Below, piece after piece: positions 33,601 to 43,217 of a stretch of 64,000 nt of DNA. The stretch is from Dendrophyllia cribrosa (Eukaryota > Cnidaria > Anthozoa > Scleractinia > Dendrophylliidae), in NCBI GenBank assembly GCA_024195265.1, contig JAJLRJ010000013.1:6162075-6226074 (forward strand). The letters are read 5' to 3'. The notes below the pieces were generated by a model that was not told the origin of the DNA, made no database searches, and saw only the letters and a list, made by a program, of their open reading frames with translations. Within the stretch, counting starts at the first letter, position 1; each line of letters opens with the position of its first letter. Both the position numbers and the translations under genes were made by a program.

Positions 33601-35728
33601 ATATGCACCTGCTCAATTTCCGCAGCACTTACACGCCATTAAAATGCATTACAAAGTTTGAATTTCAATAAATTTCCAAAAAATGCCACACGGCTCAGGC
33701 TTTTCGTATTTTAATGATGTTTGCAGTATTAAAACAGCTTATGTTTACAAATTAAGGTCATAAATTGAAGAAGTCAGTCGTGATGCCATGACTATCAGTT
33801 GGACTTACGTAAATCACGTCTTTTACATTAATGGGAATATTAATGACAAAGATCTTGAGAATTTCGGTTGATTGTCTTTTTGCCTATTTCACACCCTTTC
33901 ACTCCCAGAGTCAATTTTGGAAACATGTAATGCAGTTCTAACTTTTGAGTCTGTGGATGAAATCCTATGGTGTGACCATTCAAATGAAACCTCTTCGGCA
34001 GTACTTTTGCATGGCGCCATTTATATTTCAATATTTTAGAAAATGAAATTTGGGATTTTTCTTGAATTTTGATATTTAGCACTCTTGGGAGTTAAAGGGT
34101 TAAAGGGACAAGGTGTCCTGCCGAAATGACAACATTTCGCTAACCCTATCTTTATGTTATATCGCCAAATGCCACCAACTGGGTTATACAACTCTATTTG
34201 ATAAAAAGATTATATAAAGCAAAACAGAAGTCGTAGTTTTGAGATAAAGGCAGGATTCCAAGGATAAAAGGGACCGAATTACTGTTCATCAAATTTGATT
34301 TCATGACTGGTGGTCAGTAAATAAAAAATTGCCATTCTTGTGCAATTTTGACTTTTCTAGCCTAGCCGTTAGCATGTTTTAACATGACTTTCCTGTTATC
34401 ACTTTTGGCCACTGTCAAGGTAACTGAAGGCTAAGCTTAAGGCAAACTATTAGCCATAATAATAAGAACACGATATATCAGCCGGGACCGGTGTCCTTTT
34501 AAGCTTTTAGTCTGTGCAAAAAAGAGTCGTGCTTACTGAAAAATGATAAATACCCGCTTTGTAAATACTAAAAAACAAACAGTACCACCGGAATTTTAAA
34601 GTATTTGAGTGGTCACATATTACAGAATTTTATTCACGGAGTGAAAAGTTAGAATCGCATTTATAGGGACGCAAAGTGTGAATGGAGACTGGCGGTTTAA
34701 GCAAAGAGTAGCCAATTTGCGCTGTGCTCTGTTTTGTACTTTTTCTTCGTTATCCGTTCCGTTTTAAGTTGCGCTAGCCGCACATTTCGCTTGTTCTTTG
34801 TTAATATTACTGAAAACTGAAAAAATACTGACCTGTCGATAGGAATGTATCCAGAAAATGGACAACTTCCATAGTGTACCTTCCACTTTAGTTCAGACGG
34901 GCAAATAAGAGTTTGGTTAACTTTTGAATCAGTGCAAACTTGCAATGTGCTTCCGCTTTGGAAATACGAGTAGATTTCTTTATACAACAAGCCCGATTTT
35001 TGCAAACATTTACGGCCAAGCTTTTGTTCGTCAATCGGTGTTAAAATCTGTTGAATTACTGTGTCGGTTAGTGATGTTACTGCGGCGATAAAACCAGCAT
35101 AGTCTTTATCCAGATTTTCCGGTTCTGCCAGGTTAAGCCCAAACAACATCAGCCTTTTACGCTGCAGAACAACATCATCAACATTCATCTCCATGAGAAT
35201 CCAATCTCTCAATATTTTCAAACACTCTGTAAATACATCCCTAGAGCCAAACCGTAAATCGCTTTTCTCGTATTCCTGTGACACAAGACTTTGTAGTGTC
35301 GTTTGCAAACGCTTGTAATCATCGCAGGTAAGCGTTAAATTGTACCAAAGATTCCACAAAAAGTCTACATCCTTGTCACAATCTGGATCCATTGTTTGCG
35401 CAATCTCCAAAATGATAACATCGCGAGCAAGTACTGTTGCGTCGCTATCGTTAAGGTGAAAAGACAAATGCTCTGGAATAGCTTCTGGGCTTCGTTGAGA
35501 CAATTCGGAAACTGTAAACAGGAGATTTCGGAGATCTCCTGAACCAAGTAATAAAATATTCACGCTTTTATCGCACTTTAAAGTCCCAAAGTGTTCTGTT
35601 AATGCTACGCCCGGCGTGTTTCCGAAAGCGTAGGTGTAATGTCCGCGAGGAAAAAGAACCTGAGCTTCAGGGTTGGAAAAGTCCAGTTTTGCGACGCCAT
35701 GCGAGTCATAAGACGATGGCATGACCAA
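24679..35728 (-). CDS. DUF4470-domain protein, 14 exons, about 1141 residues
   Basis: Exons (minus, high to low): 35728-34833, 33201-33087, 32639-32494, 32146-31928, 31584-31496, 30776-30624, 29868-29743, 29629-29496, 29123-28404, 27874-27723, 26999-26805, 26120-26000, 25404-25153, 24786-24679. Every junction has GT/AG and preserves frame to a TAA stop. Exon 6 could instead start at 30788 (12 nt longer, same frame). Residues 57-70 (NILLLGSGDLRNLL) and the following HLNDSD..VLARDVIIL region match the DUF4470 family, whose N-terminal fold is shared with the dynein-arm assembly factor DNAAF3. Exon 9 (240 residues) is polar, Ser/Lys-rich and probably disordered. No signal peptide or zinc finger was seen. 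The function is unknown. The weakest junctions are the GTGCTA donor after exon 2 and the GTAGCG donor after exon 4, where a stop follows at once if unspliced. Confidence 0.84.
24873..25030. mobile_element. Small inverted-repeat element in the last intron of the DUF4470 gene
   Basis: The left arm 'taccgatacggcagccatat' ... 'ctcataatgacca' is inverted at 'tggtcattataggatgcc' ... 'gtggctaccgtatcggt'. The arms are about 55 bp and diverged, and the loop is short. Confidence 0.75.
25607..25812. mobile_element. Small inverted-repeat element in intron 12 of the DUF4470 gene
   Basis: The left arm ('aaaatcgcttatattcacct' ... 'gcacgccgccattttt') is inverted at 'caaaatggtggcgtgcaggc' ... 'aaaataggcgatattcatat'. 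Non-coding. Confidence 0.75.
26350..26532. mobile_element. TTAA-bounded MITE in intron 11 of the DUF4470 gene
   Basis: The ends TTAAAGGCCCACCTTCACCC and, inverted, TTAAAGGACAACCTACACCC are partial inverted repeats. The element is 183 bp and non-coding. Confidence 0.7.
29998..30222. repeat. MITE-like repeat family 1, single-unit copy
   Basis: The sequence 'aaccctttcactcccagagt' at the left and 'gagagtcaaagagttaaac' at the right form imperfect inverted ends. One internal 88-bp-type unit is present. It lies in intron 6 of the DUF4470 gene. Confidence 0.85.
30570..30597. repeat. Poly-C tract
   Basis: A run of 28 C lies in intron 6 of the DUF4470 gene, 27 bp from the donor of exon 6. Confidence 0.9.
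31640..31870. repeat. Dispersed repeat family 3, copy 1, ending in poly-C
   Basis: The phrases 'tttgactcaattttg', 'ccaaaatggcggcc', 'agttttggacgtaatataaa', 'catagcttaaatattgttga' and a terminal run of 18 C (31848-31865) match copies at 41860-42115 and, inverted, at 52090-52500. Confidence 0.75.
32880..33045 (+). mobile_element. Penelope-like terminal fragment with hammerhead-like motif
   Basis: The inverted arms 'gggattcttctgatgttaaa' plus 'agcgatttcaaat' (32895-32927) and 'gatttgaaatcgcttttaac' plus 'ctcagaagattcc' (32993-33025) flank the sequence CTGAAGAAGGCCAGTTAAAC followed by TAGCGGAAACGTCG. CTGAAGA and GAAAC are the two conserved strands of a hammerhead ribozyme core. It lies in intron 2 of the DUF4470 gene. 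Confidence 0.55.
33319..33503. repeat. Foldback element with about 90-bp arms and 5-bp spacer
   Basis: The arms 33319-33408 and 33414-33503 are inverted with only a few mismatches; the spacer is AGACG. The flanks share 'attctatatagac', suggesting a target or flank duplication. It lies in intron 1 of the DUF4470 gene. Confidence 0.9.
33893..34105. repeat. MITE-like repeat family 1, single-unit copy
   Basis: The left end is 'accctttcactcccagagtc' and the right end 'actcttgggagttaaagggt'. This copy shows the inverted termini most clearly. It lies in intron 1 of the DUF4470 gene. Confidence 0.88.
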
Positions 35729-38334
35729 AAAGCAAGCTAGAGGTTCTTCAAACTGAACTGATTGCTACTACAGGAGCAATCATCATCGCTGTTTCCCAGT
35801 CGAACTGTTTAAACAAGTAAAAGCAATTTGCATTTATTAAACTGTTTCTAGACACATATTACGTGCATAAGCTATCAGGTGAAAACAAACTTTGGCAGGA
35901 TTATTATTGAGAGGCAATATTGGCAAAGTCTTATAATATTTAGTGTTGAAAATTAAAACAATGACTAATAGCACTTCGCCTTCGTACGCTTCTTTTCAGA
36001 CAGTTTAAGCTGAATTAATTTAAATTACAAGTAATAATTGTCCTAAAATAGCGCTTACATCCTACTGAAAACTGCCTACGACCTTGGCTAACATGTTAAG
36101 TAAATGGTAGGAAATTACAGTCGAAATCACGTCGTTGGAAATTTATCTAACGATTCGTATTGGCCAGTAGTACTTGTGGCCGAAATGGTTTTAAAATAAT
36201 CAGAATACAAATTATTATTATTGCAACGATAATACCGTCGACATAAAGGTCGAGGAAAGGAAAACAAACATGAATTAAAAATAGCCTGCGTGTCAAAATG
36301 ATCAGCCAGGACAAGTAAAAGTTGAAAAAATTAACATAACCCACATCATGGCTCTATATTCATTAGAGACCCATAGCGCGCCAAACTCTTTCACCGAACT
36401 TCAAGTTTTCCTTAATTTGTCCATTGAACTTGGATATAACTAAAATTACGAAAAAGAGAACATTGAAATCAATAAAAAATTCAAAATTTGAAAGCCGTAC
36501 CTCGTATTAGTTCAAGGATATTCCGCGGTAAAATTACAAGGTATTGACGTTATATGAAAGCTTGTCGATTTCGCCTTTCGTGCCGTGGTAATGCAAAATA
36601 TTGTTCGAAACGTCACTAAAAAGAAGTAACGTACAATTTTTAAGGCGCTTCTAAGCCATCCCGACACGATGCATGAAAAATATGATTTTAGGAAACATTG
36701 CATGTATCCAGCAAACAATGATAATTTTCGCGTAAGATATATATGTAGTATCTGCTCTTGTTGTGACAAGAATTTTGCCAAGTCAAACTAAGAGGTTTTT
36801 TAGTTGGTGTCAGGACATATAAACATTAGAAAATAAGGCATTACCTTGGAGGACGCTATCATCGCTTACTGCTTCCGCCAGCGTCTAAGATAACTTCCGA
36901 TAAACAAATGAGCGATAGGGATTTTTAGAAATAAAATTAAAATAATAATTATTCGCATATATTTGCATTTTGAATAAAACATTGTCAACACGGTTTGATG
37001 TTTTTAATAACGTGTGGAGATAGTGTTGTTAACCAGTTTTGCTGAAATTTAAAAAGTTTCGATAGCCGTTCAAGTTAAAGAAAATTCTGGTATTTTAAAG
37101 CGTTTTCAGGCAATGCCACGAAGTTCTGAGATCTTCGTATTAGGTTTCTTGTTTCGAACAGGTTGTTTGCACTTTAAAAAAAGCGACTCTATCCCTAATC
37201 TAAATTAATTACACTTGTCCTCAGGAAAGGATTGTTAAGTGTTTTTAAAGCGTTTCAATTTTACTATAAAAGATAAATATGCGTTCTAAGCAATCTGGAC
37301 TACAGTTCAAGTTGTTCAATTTCAACTGAATTAAATTTTCCCACCAACACATCGTAGACATTATGGTTAACAAACGAACTCTTCTCGAGTTGTTAATGAT
37401 CGAAATGGTTGCTTAGTAACAGAATATAGAGCAGAAGTGAATATCATTGTCTTTAGTGGTCGAACTCAAGATATTGTTGAAGTTTATGAAGCTGCCTATT
37501 CTAAACCAATGATTTCAGGCAAAGGATATTGATTAATGGAAGGGGAATTTCCATAATACACTCTTTTTTATGTAAGAACGTACCTAAGGTGAGATCTTGT
37601 TGAGAACGTATCTATTTACCATGCTTACAATAAGCTAAGGGGACGGAACATTTAATTTTTGTGGGGAGGGGTGTGGGCAATTACCAAAAATAATTCCTGC
37701 AGAAGAAATTTAAGAGAAAAAAATCGTGCACAAGAAAGCACGTGAAAAAAATTCAAGCATTTTGGTAAAAAACATTCTTGCAAATAGTGATGCCAAAAAA
37801 AATCATACTCAGAAGAAATTGCCCAAAAACGTCTTTTTTTCCAATTTATAATAGCAAACATGTCTAATAATTGACAAATTTGTAGACTTCGCCTATATTT
37901 CTTTTCCTTATTCAAAACAATGATTTACTGAAATTTAGTATCATTTGTCCTAAAAAAGTGCTAAGACATATGTCACGTTGTGTTTTTGTTTTTGTTTTTA
38001 ATAGTTGTTTTCGTCTGTTGTTGTTACGATATGCATGTCCGAGTGGTTTTGTAACGTTTTACGTAATTCATCAACCTATTGAACCTTCTGAATTAAGATA
38101 CCATTGTAGTCCACTTTATTAATTGTCTAATTACCTTTCCAACAATCAGTCTCGCTTTCACATGCATTTTGAATTTATTGCAAATCTCACTAAGCATTAT
38201 TATAATTTCAAAAGCTGTATTGCAACTACGATAATTCCTTGTTTTGGTGAGTTGATACTTCACATCCCTATACCACACTGAACTTTAGCTTTATACTTAG
38301 CGAGTACAATACCAGTTACATTGATTTAAAATGT
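35729..38334. other. Intergenic, no gene seen
   Basis: AT-rich DNA lies between the DUF4470 start and the RelA/SpoT gene stop, both on the minus strand. Only short unconserved open frames are present. An AATAAA on the minus strand at 38115-38120 could serve as the polyadenylation signal of the RelA/SpoT-like gene. Confidence 0.6.
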
Positions 38335-41300
38335 CTATGACATATTGGTACGTAAGTCATTCCAAAAATTACACCCGTTACCAGTGGAACGGAAAGCTAG
38401 CGCTTTCCATTTTTCAGTACCAAAAATCTTCCTTGTATTTCTGTCCCGCAGAATTCGGGGACATTGTGGGGTCATTCCATTTCGTATATCATCGAGCATC
38501 ATGTAGTATTTGGCCAGCCGCTGTGCATACGCCTTCACATCATTGTTCTGTTGCAATTCTTTAGGCCCCTTGTAAATCACGTCATGATCCCAATCTGCCC
38601 AGAGGGTCATGTATGGCGTTCCAATTTGAATTTCGCCGAAAGTGTCCAGATCTCGTATTGCGACCTTGAAAAGAAGTGACGTGTTAACGGTTATTTCACC
38701 TCAGTTATTTGTATTCTTAACCCATCCATTTCCCGGGTGGTTGCTCGTCGGAAATTTTCGAAAGGTGCCAGAAAGGTACCATCGCGTTTGATGGGCGTGG
38801 CTCAAATGGAGTTTATCCCTGAGAGGTACCGATTCTAACTATCCCAAAATGTAAGTAGATAATTCTAACGGCTGTCATTTTAAATTTTAGCACCCTTAGC
38901 TGTATCAATCTACATGTTTTGGCCCTTAAATTTATAGGTACGACGAGCATCCCCGTCATTTTTTTTACATTGAGTCCATTCCCACACACCCACACAATCA
39001 AACTCCCTTTCAGCAGAATTTAGTTTTATCGACTGAGTCGATAAGGTAAATTGACCACCGTAAAAAGATTCAAATAGCTGACGTTTCGAGCGCTAGCCCT
39101 TCGTCGGAGCGAATCAAAGAATTGTGGGTAGTGTGTGGTTTTATATAGTAAGCGGTGGAGCCACGCTATTGGTGGAAATTTGGTGACGTGAAAAACAAAT
39201 GTAGATTAGTTGAATGAAAAGCGTTCGTTGATTCTGTGGGGTTTGAGAGTGCCGATTTGAAAGATGATTTTTTGTTCTAGGTTTTTACGGCTTTCTGTGT
39301 TACCCTGGTGTAGGGAAAGGCCGCAGATTGTCATGTGTTGTTTAGAATGGTTAGTAAGATTAAAATGGCGCGCGACTGGTTTGGATGCGTCTTTGTCATT
39401 TTTTTCAACGTCTCGGAGATGTTCACGAAAACGGTCGCCCAGTCTCCTCCCTGTTTCGCCAATGTATATCTTTTTGCAAAAAGTACATGTTATGCAGTAG
39501 ATAACATTTACGGAGGTGCATGTAAAACGATCAGTGATTTTAATAGATCGTTTGGGTCCTGTTATTTTGTCCGCGTTGTGAATGAAAGGACAAGTGTTAC
39601 ATCGTGTGCGTGTGCATTTGAAAGTTCCCGGTACATCGTCAGATTTCAGTGCGCTCGTAACTAGAAAGTTGCCTATGTTTTTGTCACGTTTGAATGAAAT
39701 TAGTGGGGGTTGTGAAAAAATTCTGCCAGTTTCGGGGTCGTTTTGGAGTAATTTGAAATTTTTTAAAATGATGCTTTTGACTGTGTTGTTGTGTGGGTGG
39801 AAAGTGAGGGTGAATGGAATTCTCTCGTTCTCTTCCTTCTGTGGCGTTTGTAGTGCTGATTGTCTGTCGATCTGTTGTGCACGTTGTTGGCCCGTATTAA
39901 CAACAGAGTCAGGGTACCCACGTTTCTTGAAAAACTGGCACATTTCTTCTGATTTGTTGGAAAAATCAGAGTCATCACTACATAGACGTCGAAGTCTGAG
40001 AAATTGAGAATACGGAATGGCGTTTTTAACGTGCGATGGATGTGAGGATGAATGTAGCAGATAACTGTGGGAATCTGTAGGTTTGTAGTGCACACTTGTG
40101 GATAAACTGTGCCCGCTGTTACAGTTTATCCACAAGTGTGCACTACAAACCTACAGATTCCCACAGTTATCTGCTACATTCATCCTCACATCCATCGCAC
40201 GTTAAAAACGCCATTCCGTATTCTCAATTTCTCAGACTTCGACGTCTATGTAGTGATGACTCTGATTTTTCCAACAAATCAGAAGAAATGTGCCAGTTTT
40301 TCAAGAAACGTGGGTACCCTGACTCTGTTGTTAATACGGGCCAACAACGTGCACAACAGATCGACAGACAATCAGCACTACAAACGCCACAGAAGGAAGA
40401 GAACGAGAGAATTCCATTCACCCTCACTTTCCACCCACACAACAACACAGTCAAAAGCATCATTTTAAAAAATTTCAAATTACTCCAAAACGACCCCGAA
40501 ACTGGCAGAATTTTTTCACAACCCCCACTAATTTCATTCAAACGTGACAAAAACATAGGCAACTTTCTAGTTACGAGCGCACTGAAATCTGACGATGTAC
40601 CGGGAACTTTCAAATGCACACGCACACGATGTAACACTTGTCCTTTCATTCACAACGCGGACAAAATAACAGGACCCAAACGATCTATTAAAATCACTGA
40701 TCGTTTTACATGCACCTCCGTAAATGTTATCTACTGCATAACATGTACTTTTTGCAAAAAGATATACATTGGCGAAACAGGGAGGAGACTGGGCGACCGT
40801 TTTCGTGAACATCTCCGAGACGTTGAAAAAAATGACAAAGACGCATCCAAACCAGTCGCGCGCCATTTTAATCTTACTAACCATTCTAAACAACACATGA
40901 CAATCTGCGGCCTTTCCCTACACCAGGGTAACACAGAAAGCCGTAAAAACCTAGAACAAAAAATCATCTTTCAAATCGGCACTCTCAAACCCCACAGAAT
41001 CAACGAACGCTTTTCATTCAACTAATCTACATTTGTTTTTCACGTCACCAAATTTCCACCAATAGCGTGGCTCCACCGCTTACTATATAAAACCACACAC
41101 TACCCACAATTCTTTGATTCGCTCCGACGAAGGGCTAGCGCTCGAAACGTCAGCTATTTGAATCTTTTTACGGTGGTCAATTTACCTTATCGACTCAGTC
41201 GATAAAACTAAATTCTCGTGTTTCATCCCCCCACCGACGCAGCACCACAGTTTCTCTAGAAACTAACCCCATCCCTTTCAGCAGGATGTGGACAAAAAGT

Positions 41301-41597
41301 TATTGACTTCCGTAAAAATGCAAGGACCACTTGAACAAACAGTAGCAAAATGTAGTTGGATCTTTGTGCAGATCAGGATCAGCAATGAACAATTATCAAT
41401 TAACTTTATTTAAACACGGTAAAAACGGCTCAGTAAAAACTGTTTTTCAGACATGCCGTGCCGTTCTTCTTTTAATAATATTTGCCCGATATTTCGGTTA
41501 GACAAAACTGACCTTTATCAGGGGCTAAGAAAGCTAAGTCACATAGCTTGCTTTTTAAGTTTTTTATGAAATCTTAACCCTATTTAATTTTGCCTGG

Positions 41598-41637
<40 letters not shown>

Positions 41638-43217
41638 AAGCCCGCGCTAACTTTCAACATTCATAACTTCCTTAATATGAAATCAAACACCATCAAACTT
41701 TGTGACTTTTCCTAAAATTTATCTGGCAACAATTTGATGTTTCCAAAGCAACAAGATTTTGACAGCCATGTTTTTTTGTAATTTGCATATTTTAACCTTT
41801 GAATGAAGAAAAACAATGATTATTGGCATAACTTTTACATTTTTACGTCATTTAGCGTTTATTTTTTGGTTTTGATTAATTTTGAGTCAGTTTGGATGGT
41901 TTTTAAGAGGTTTTGAAAAATTTCAGAAATCCAAGATGGTGGATCCAAGATGGCCGCCGTATAACTAATTACCTAATAACTACGTCATATGACGTTATCG
42001 TTACATTGTGCGGACCGCAAAGGAGACAGTTTTGGACGTACTATGTACCCTCTAGGTTTCATTGTCATAGCTTTAATATTCTTGAAGTTACGAGGGGGGC
42101 ACATCCCCCCCCCCACCCAGGCTCAAAAACTCAAAACAGGCCCAGACAAAATAAGGTTAAAGTTTGACCATCGGAAAGCTATTGTCGGCGCTACTCACCT
42201 GTGGTGTGGTATATTAAACGTACAGGGTGGCCCTTACTTTGAGTTCGCGAAGGAAATCCTATTTAAAGTTTGAACACTCAGAAGAGATGTACTTTCCATA
42301 CGTGATATCTATTTTATGCTGTATAAGGTGGCTCTAACTTTAAAGTTTTGAATCTTAACGAAATTCTTGTGTGTAACTACTCAAACGAGTATTTGCGAGC
42401 CTTTCTCCTGTTTTCGCTTATCACTATAACGTTAGCTTGCATAACAGGCACTGTTTGGGGTGTTCGAGCGGTTACGTGCAGTGCAGGCTACGATACTGAT
42501 AAAAAAGTATAAAAAAGTAAAATTTAGTTTTATTAGTGAGTAATGTAACGCACATGCATGTGAAACGTTAGTTCAGTTATTTTAACAAATCAGTATGATT
42601 TGAACAGAAACCTTGAAATGAAGACGACGATAACCCGAGCCTTTCCAAGGCCAGTAAATCTTTGCGCGTGGATCTGAGCTGCCAACTGCTGGTCCACAAA
42701 CACCGTAGCATCGGATCTCACCCACGGAGTCGTTAAACGCTTTAAGATATGCCTTCTTGAACTTCAAACTGTCATCAAGAGTTTGGAGAGTGACACGAAG
42801 GCCTACAATATCTGTGATCTGTCGATAGTCGGATATACCTTCTTTTTTCATCTTCTCGGAGAGTGATGACAAACTCTTAATTCTTCCAGTCACAACTCCT
42901 GTTAGGTGGCTTTTTCTCAAAACGCGTTCGATGTCTACTTCGAAACCTTTTAGTGCGTCTGGTAGGGCGTTGTAGAACTTGTAAAACTCTGCATCAAATT
43001 CCACCTTCTCTTCCGCGTTTCGCTTGCTGAGAGCGTGAATTTTATCCAGTAGATCCGGGCCGTAGTCTAAGTCACCCATTTTCCATTCGTAGCCCATGGG
43101 TTTGAATTCGGAGGAGTGGCCGCCGTTATAGTCGTGAATGTCTTCATTTTGAGGAATGGTAGCAGTGAAAATTGAAAGACATGGGACGAAAAATAGAAGG
43201 AAAACCGTTTGGTCCAT
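38335..43217 (-). CDS. Secreted RelA/SpoT-domain (alarmone-synthetase-like) protein, two exons
   Basis: Exon 1 is 43217-42612 (202 codons, donor AAG|GTTTCT). Exon 2 is 38664-38335 (acceptor TTTTCAAG, stop TAG). The joined product is 311 residues. Residues 1-20 form a hydrophobic signal peptide, so the protein should enter the secretory pathway. The RelA/SpoT synthetase fold is marked by GRIKSLSSLSEKM (111-123, nucleotide-binding Arg/Lys), DIVGLRV (136-142, catalytic Asp136), SGYRRLHFK (194-202), GEIQIGT (212-218, catalytic Glu213) and WADWDHDVIYK (224-234). The usual EIQIRT Arg is Gly here. There is no HD hydrolase, TGS or ACT domain, so it resembles small single-domain synthetases. Four Cys (170, 174, 270, 300) in the mature part could form disulphides. 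The intron splits the fold exactly at HFK|VAI and contains a Penelope-like palindrome. A CAG at about 43259-43261 suggests a 5' UTR intron. Whether it is catalytic and what it modifies are unknown. Confidence 0.85.
39206..40135 (-). CDS. Penelope-like GIY-YIG endonuclease half, left arm (5' truncated)
   Basis: This 309-codon frame begins across the palindrome centre, so its first residues are not native. The rest starts after the reverse-transcriptase thumb (HYKPTDSHSYLLHSSSHPSH). It continues through a Cys-containing linker (CTRTRCNTCPF) to a GIY-YIG nuclease module (KKIYIGETGRRLGDRFREHL) and a normal stop. It cannot retrotranspose autonomously because the reverse transcriptase is missing. 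Confidence 0.9.
   Translation of the reverse strand: MWINCNSGHSLSTSVHYKPTDSHSYLLHSSSHPSHVKNAIPYSQFLRLRRLCSDDSDFSNKSEEMCQFFKKRGYPDSVVNTGQQRAQQIDRQSALQTPQKEENERIPFTLTFHPHNNTVKSIILKNFKLLQNDPETGRIFSQPPLISFKRDKNIGNFLVTSALKSDDVPGTFKCTRTRCNTCPFIHNADKITGPKRSIKITDRFTCTSVNVIYCITCTFCKKIYIGETGRRLGDRFREHLRDVEKNDKDASKPVARHFNLTNHSKQHMTICGLSLHQGNTESRKNLEQKIIFQIGTLKPHRINERFSFN
40096..41025 (+). CDS. Penelope-like GIY-YIG endonuclease half, right arm (5' truncated)
   Basis: This is the mirror copy of the left-arm frame, 309 codons, identical after the first few residues. GIY-YIG nuclease residues IYIG...R..R..EH are all present, and CCHH-type Cys residues precede them. A small read-through at the palindrome centre gives the non-native MWINCARCY start. 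Frames antisense to it are shadows. Confidence 0.9.
   Translation: MWINCARCYSLSTSVHYKPTDSHSYLLHSSSHPSHVKNAIPYSQFLRLRRLCSDDSDFSNKSEEMCQFFKKRGYPDSVVNTGQQRAQQIDRQSALQTPQKEENERIPFTLTFHPHNNTVKSIILKNFKLLQNDPETGRIFSQPPLISFKRDKNIGNFLVTSALKSDDVPGTFKCTRTRCNTCPFIHNADKITGPKRSIKITDRFTCTSVNVIYCITCTFCKKIYIGETGRRLGDRFREHLRDVEKNDKDASKPVARHFNLTNHSKQHMTICGLSLHQGNTESRKNLEQKIIFQIGTLKPHRINERFSFN
41122..41156 (+). ncRNA. Hammerhead-ribozyme-like motif in Penelope terminal repeat (mirror copy at 39075-39109)
   Basis: The sequence CCGACGAAGGGCTAGCGCTC followed by GAAACGTCAGC has the two hammerhead core strands around a short GGGC/GCTC stem. The first strand departs from the CTGANGA consensus by C for T at the second base, so activity is doubtful. 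Penelope-like elements are known to carry hammerhead ribozymes in their terminal repeats. Confidence 0.5.
41601..41633. repeat. Poly-G tract
   Basis: A run of 33 G lies in the intron of the RelA/SpoT-like gene, the longest homopolymer in the window. Confidence 0.92.
41860..42120. repeat. Dispersed repeat family 3, copy 2, ending in poly-C
   Basis: It contains 'ttgattaattttgagtcag', 'gcggaccgcaaaggagacag', 'ttttggacgtactatgtacc' and a terminal C-run at about 42105-42114. The same blocks occur inverted at 52090-52500 and more diverged at 31640-31870. Confidence 0.8.

Larger units (their letters stand above)
39004..41284. mobile_element. Head-to-head palindromic Penelope-like element insertion with 13-bp target duplication
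   Basis: The arms 39015-40110 and 40121-41216 are inverted copies with a 10-bp spacer and no net indel; coordinates sum to 80231 at both ends. Their encoded proteins are identical across the shared part. Beyond the right arm is a unique tail (41217-41271). TCCCTTTCAGCAG occurs at 39004-39016 and 41272-41284 as a target-site duplication, so the whole structure inserted as a unit. Each arm carries the C-terminal GIY-YIG half of a Penelope-like ORF and the terminal repeat. The reverse transcriptase is absent. It lies in the intron of the RelA/SpoT-like gene. Confidence 0.93.

Noticed and set aside
39264..40007. Plus-strand frames of 78-141 codons in the palindrome, and their mirror frames
   Set aside because: They are antisense shadows of the GIY-YIG frames and appear twice only because the locus is palindromic.
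38335..43217. RelA/SpoT-like gene as bacterial contamination
   Set aside because: It is split by an intron with splice sites exactly within the fold, carries a eukaryotic-style signal peptide and lies between animal genes and retroelements.
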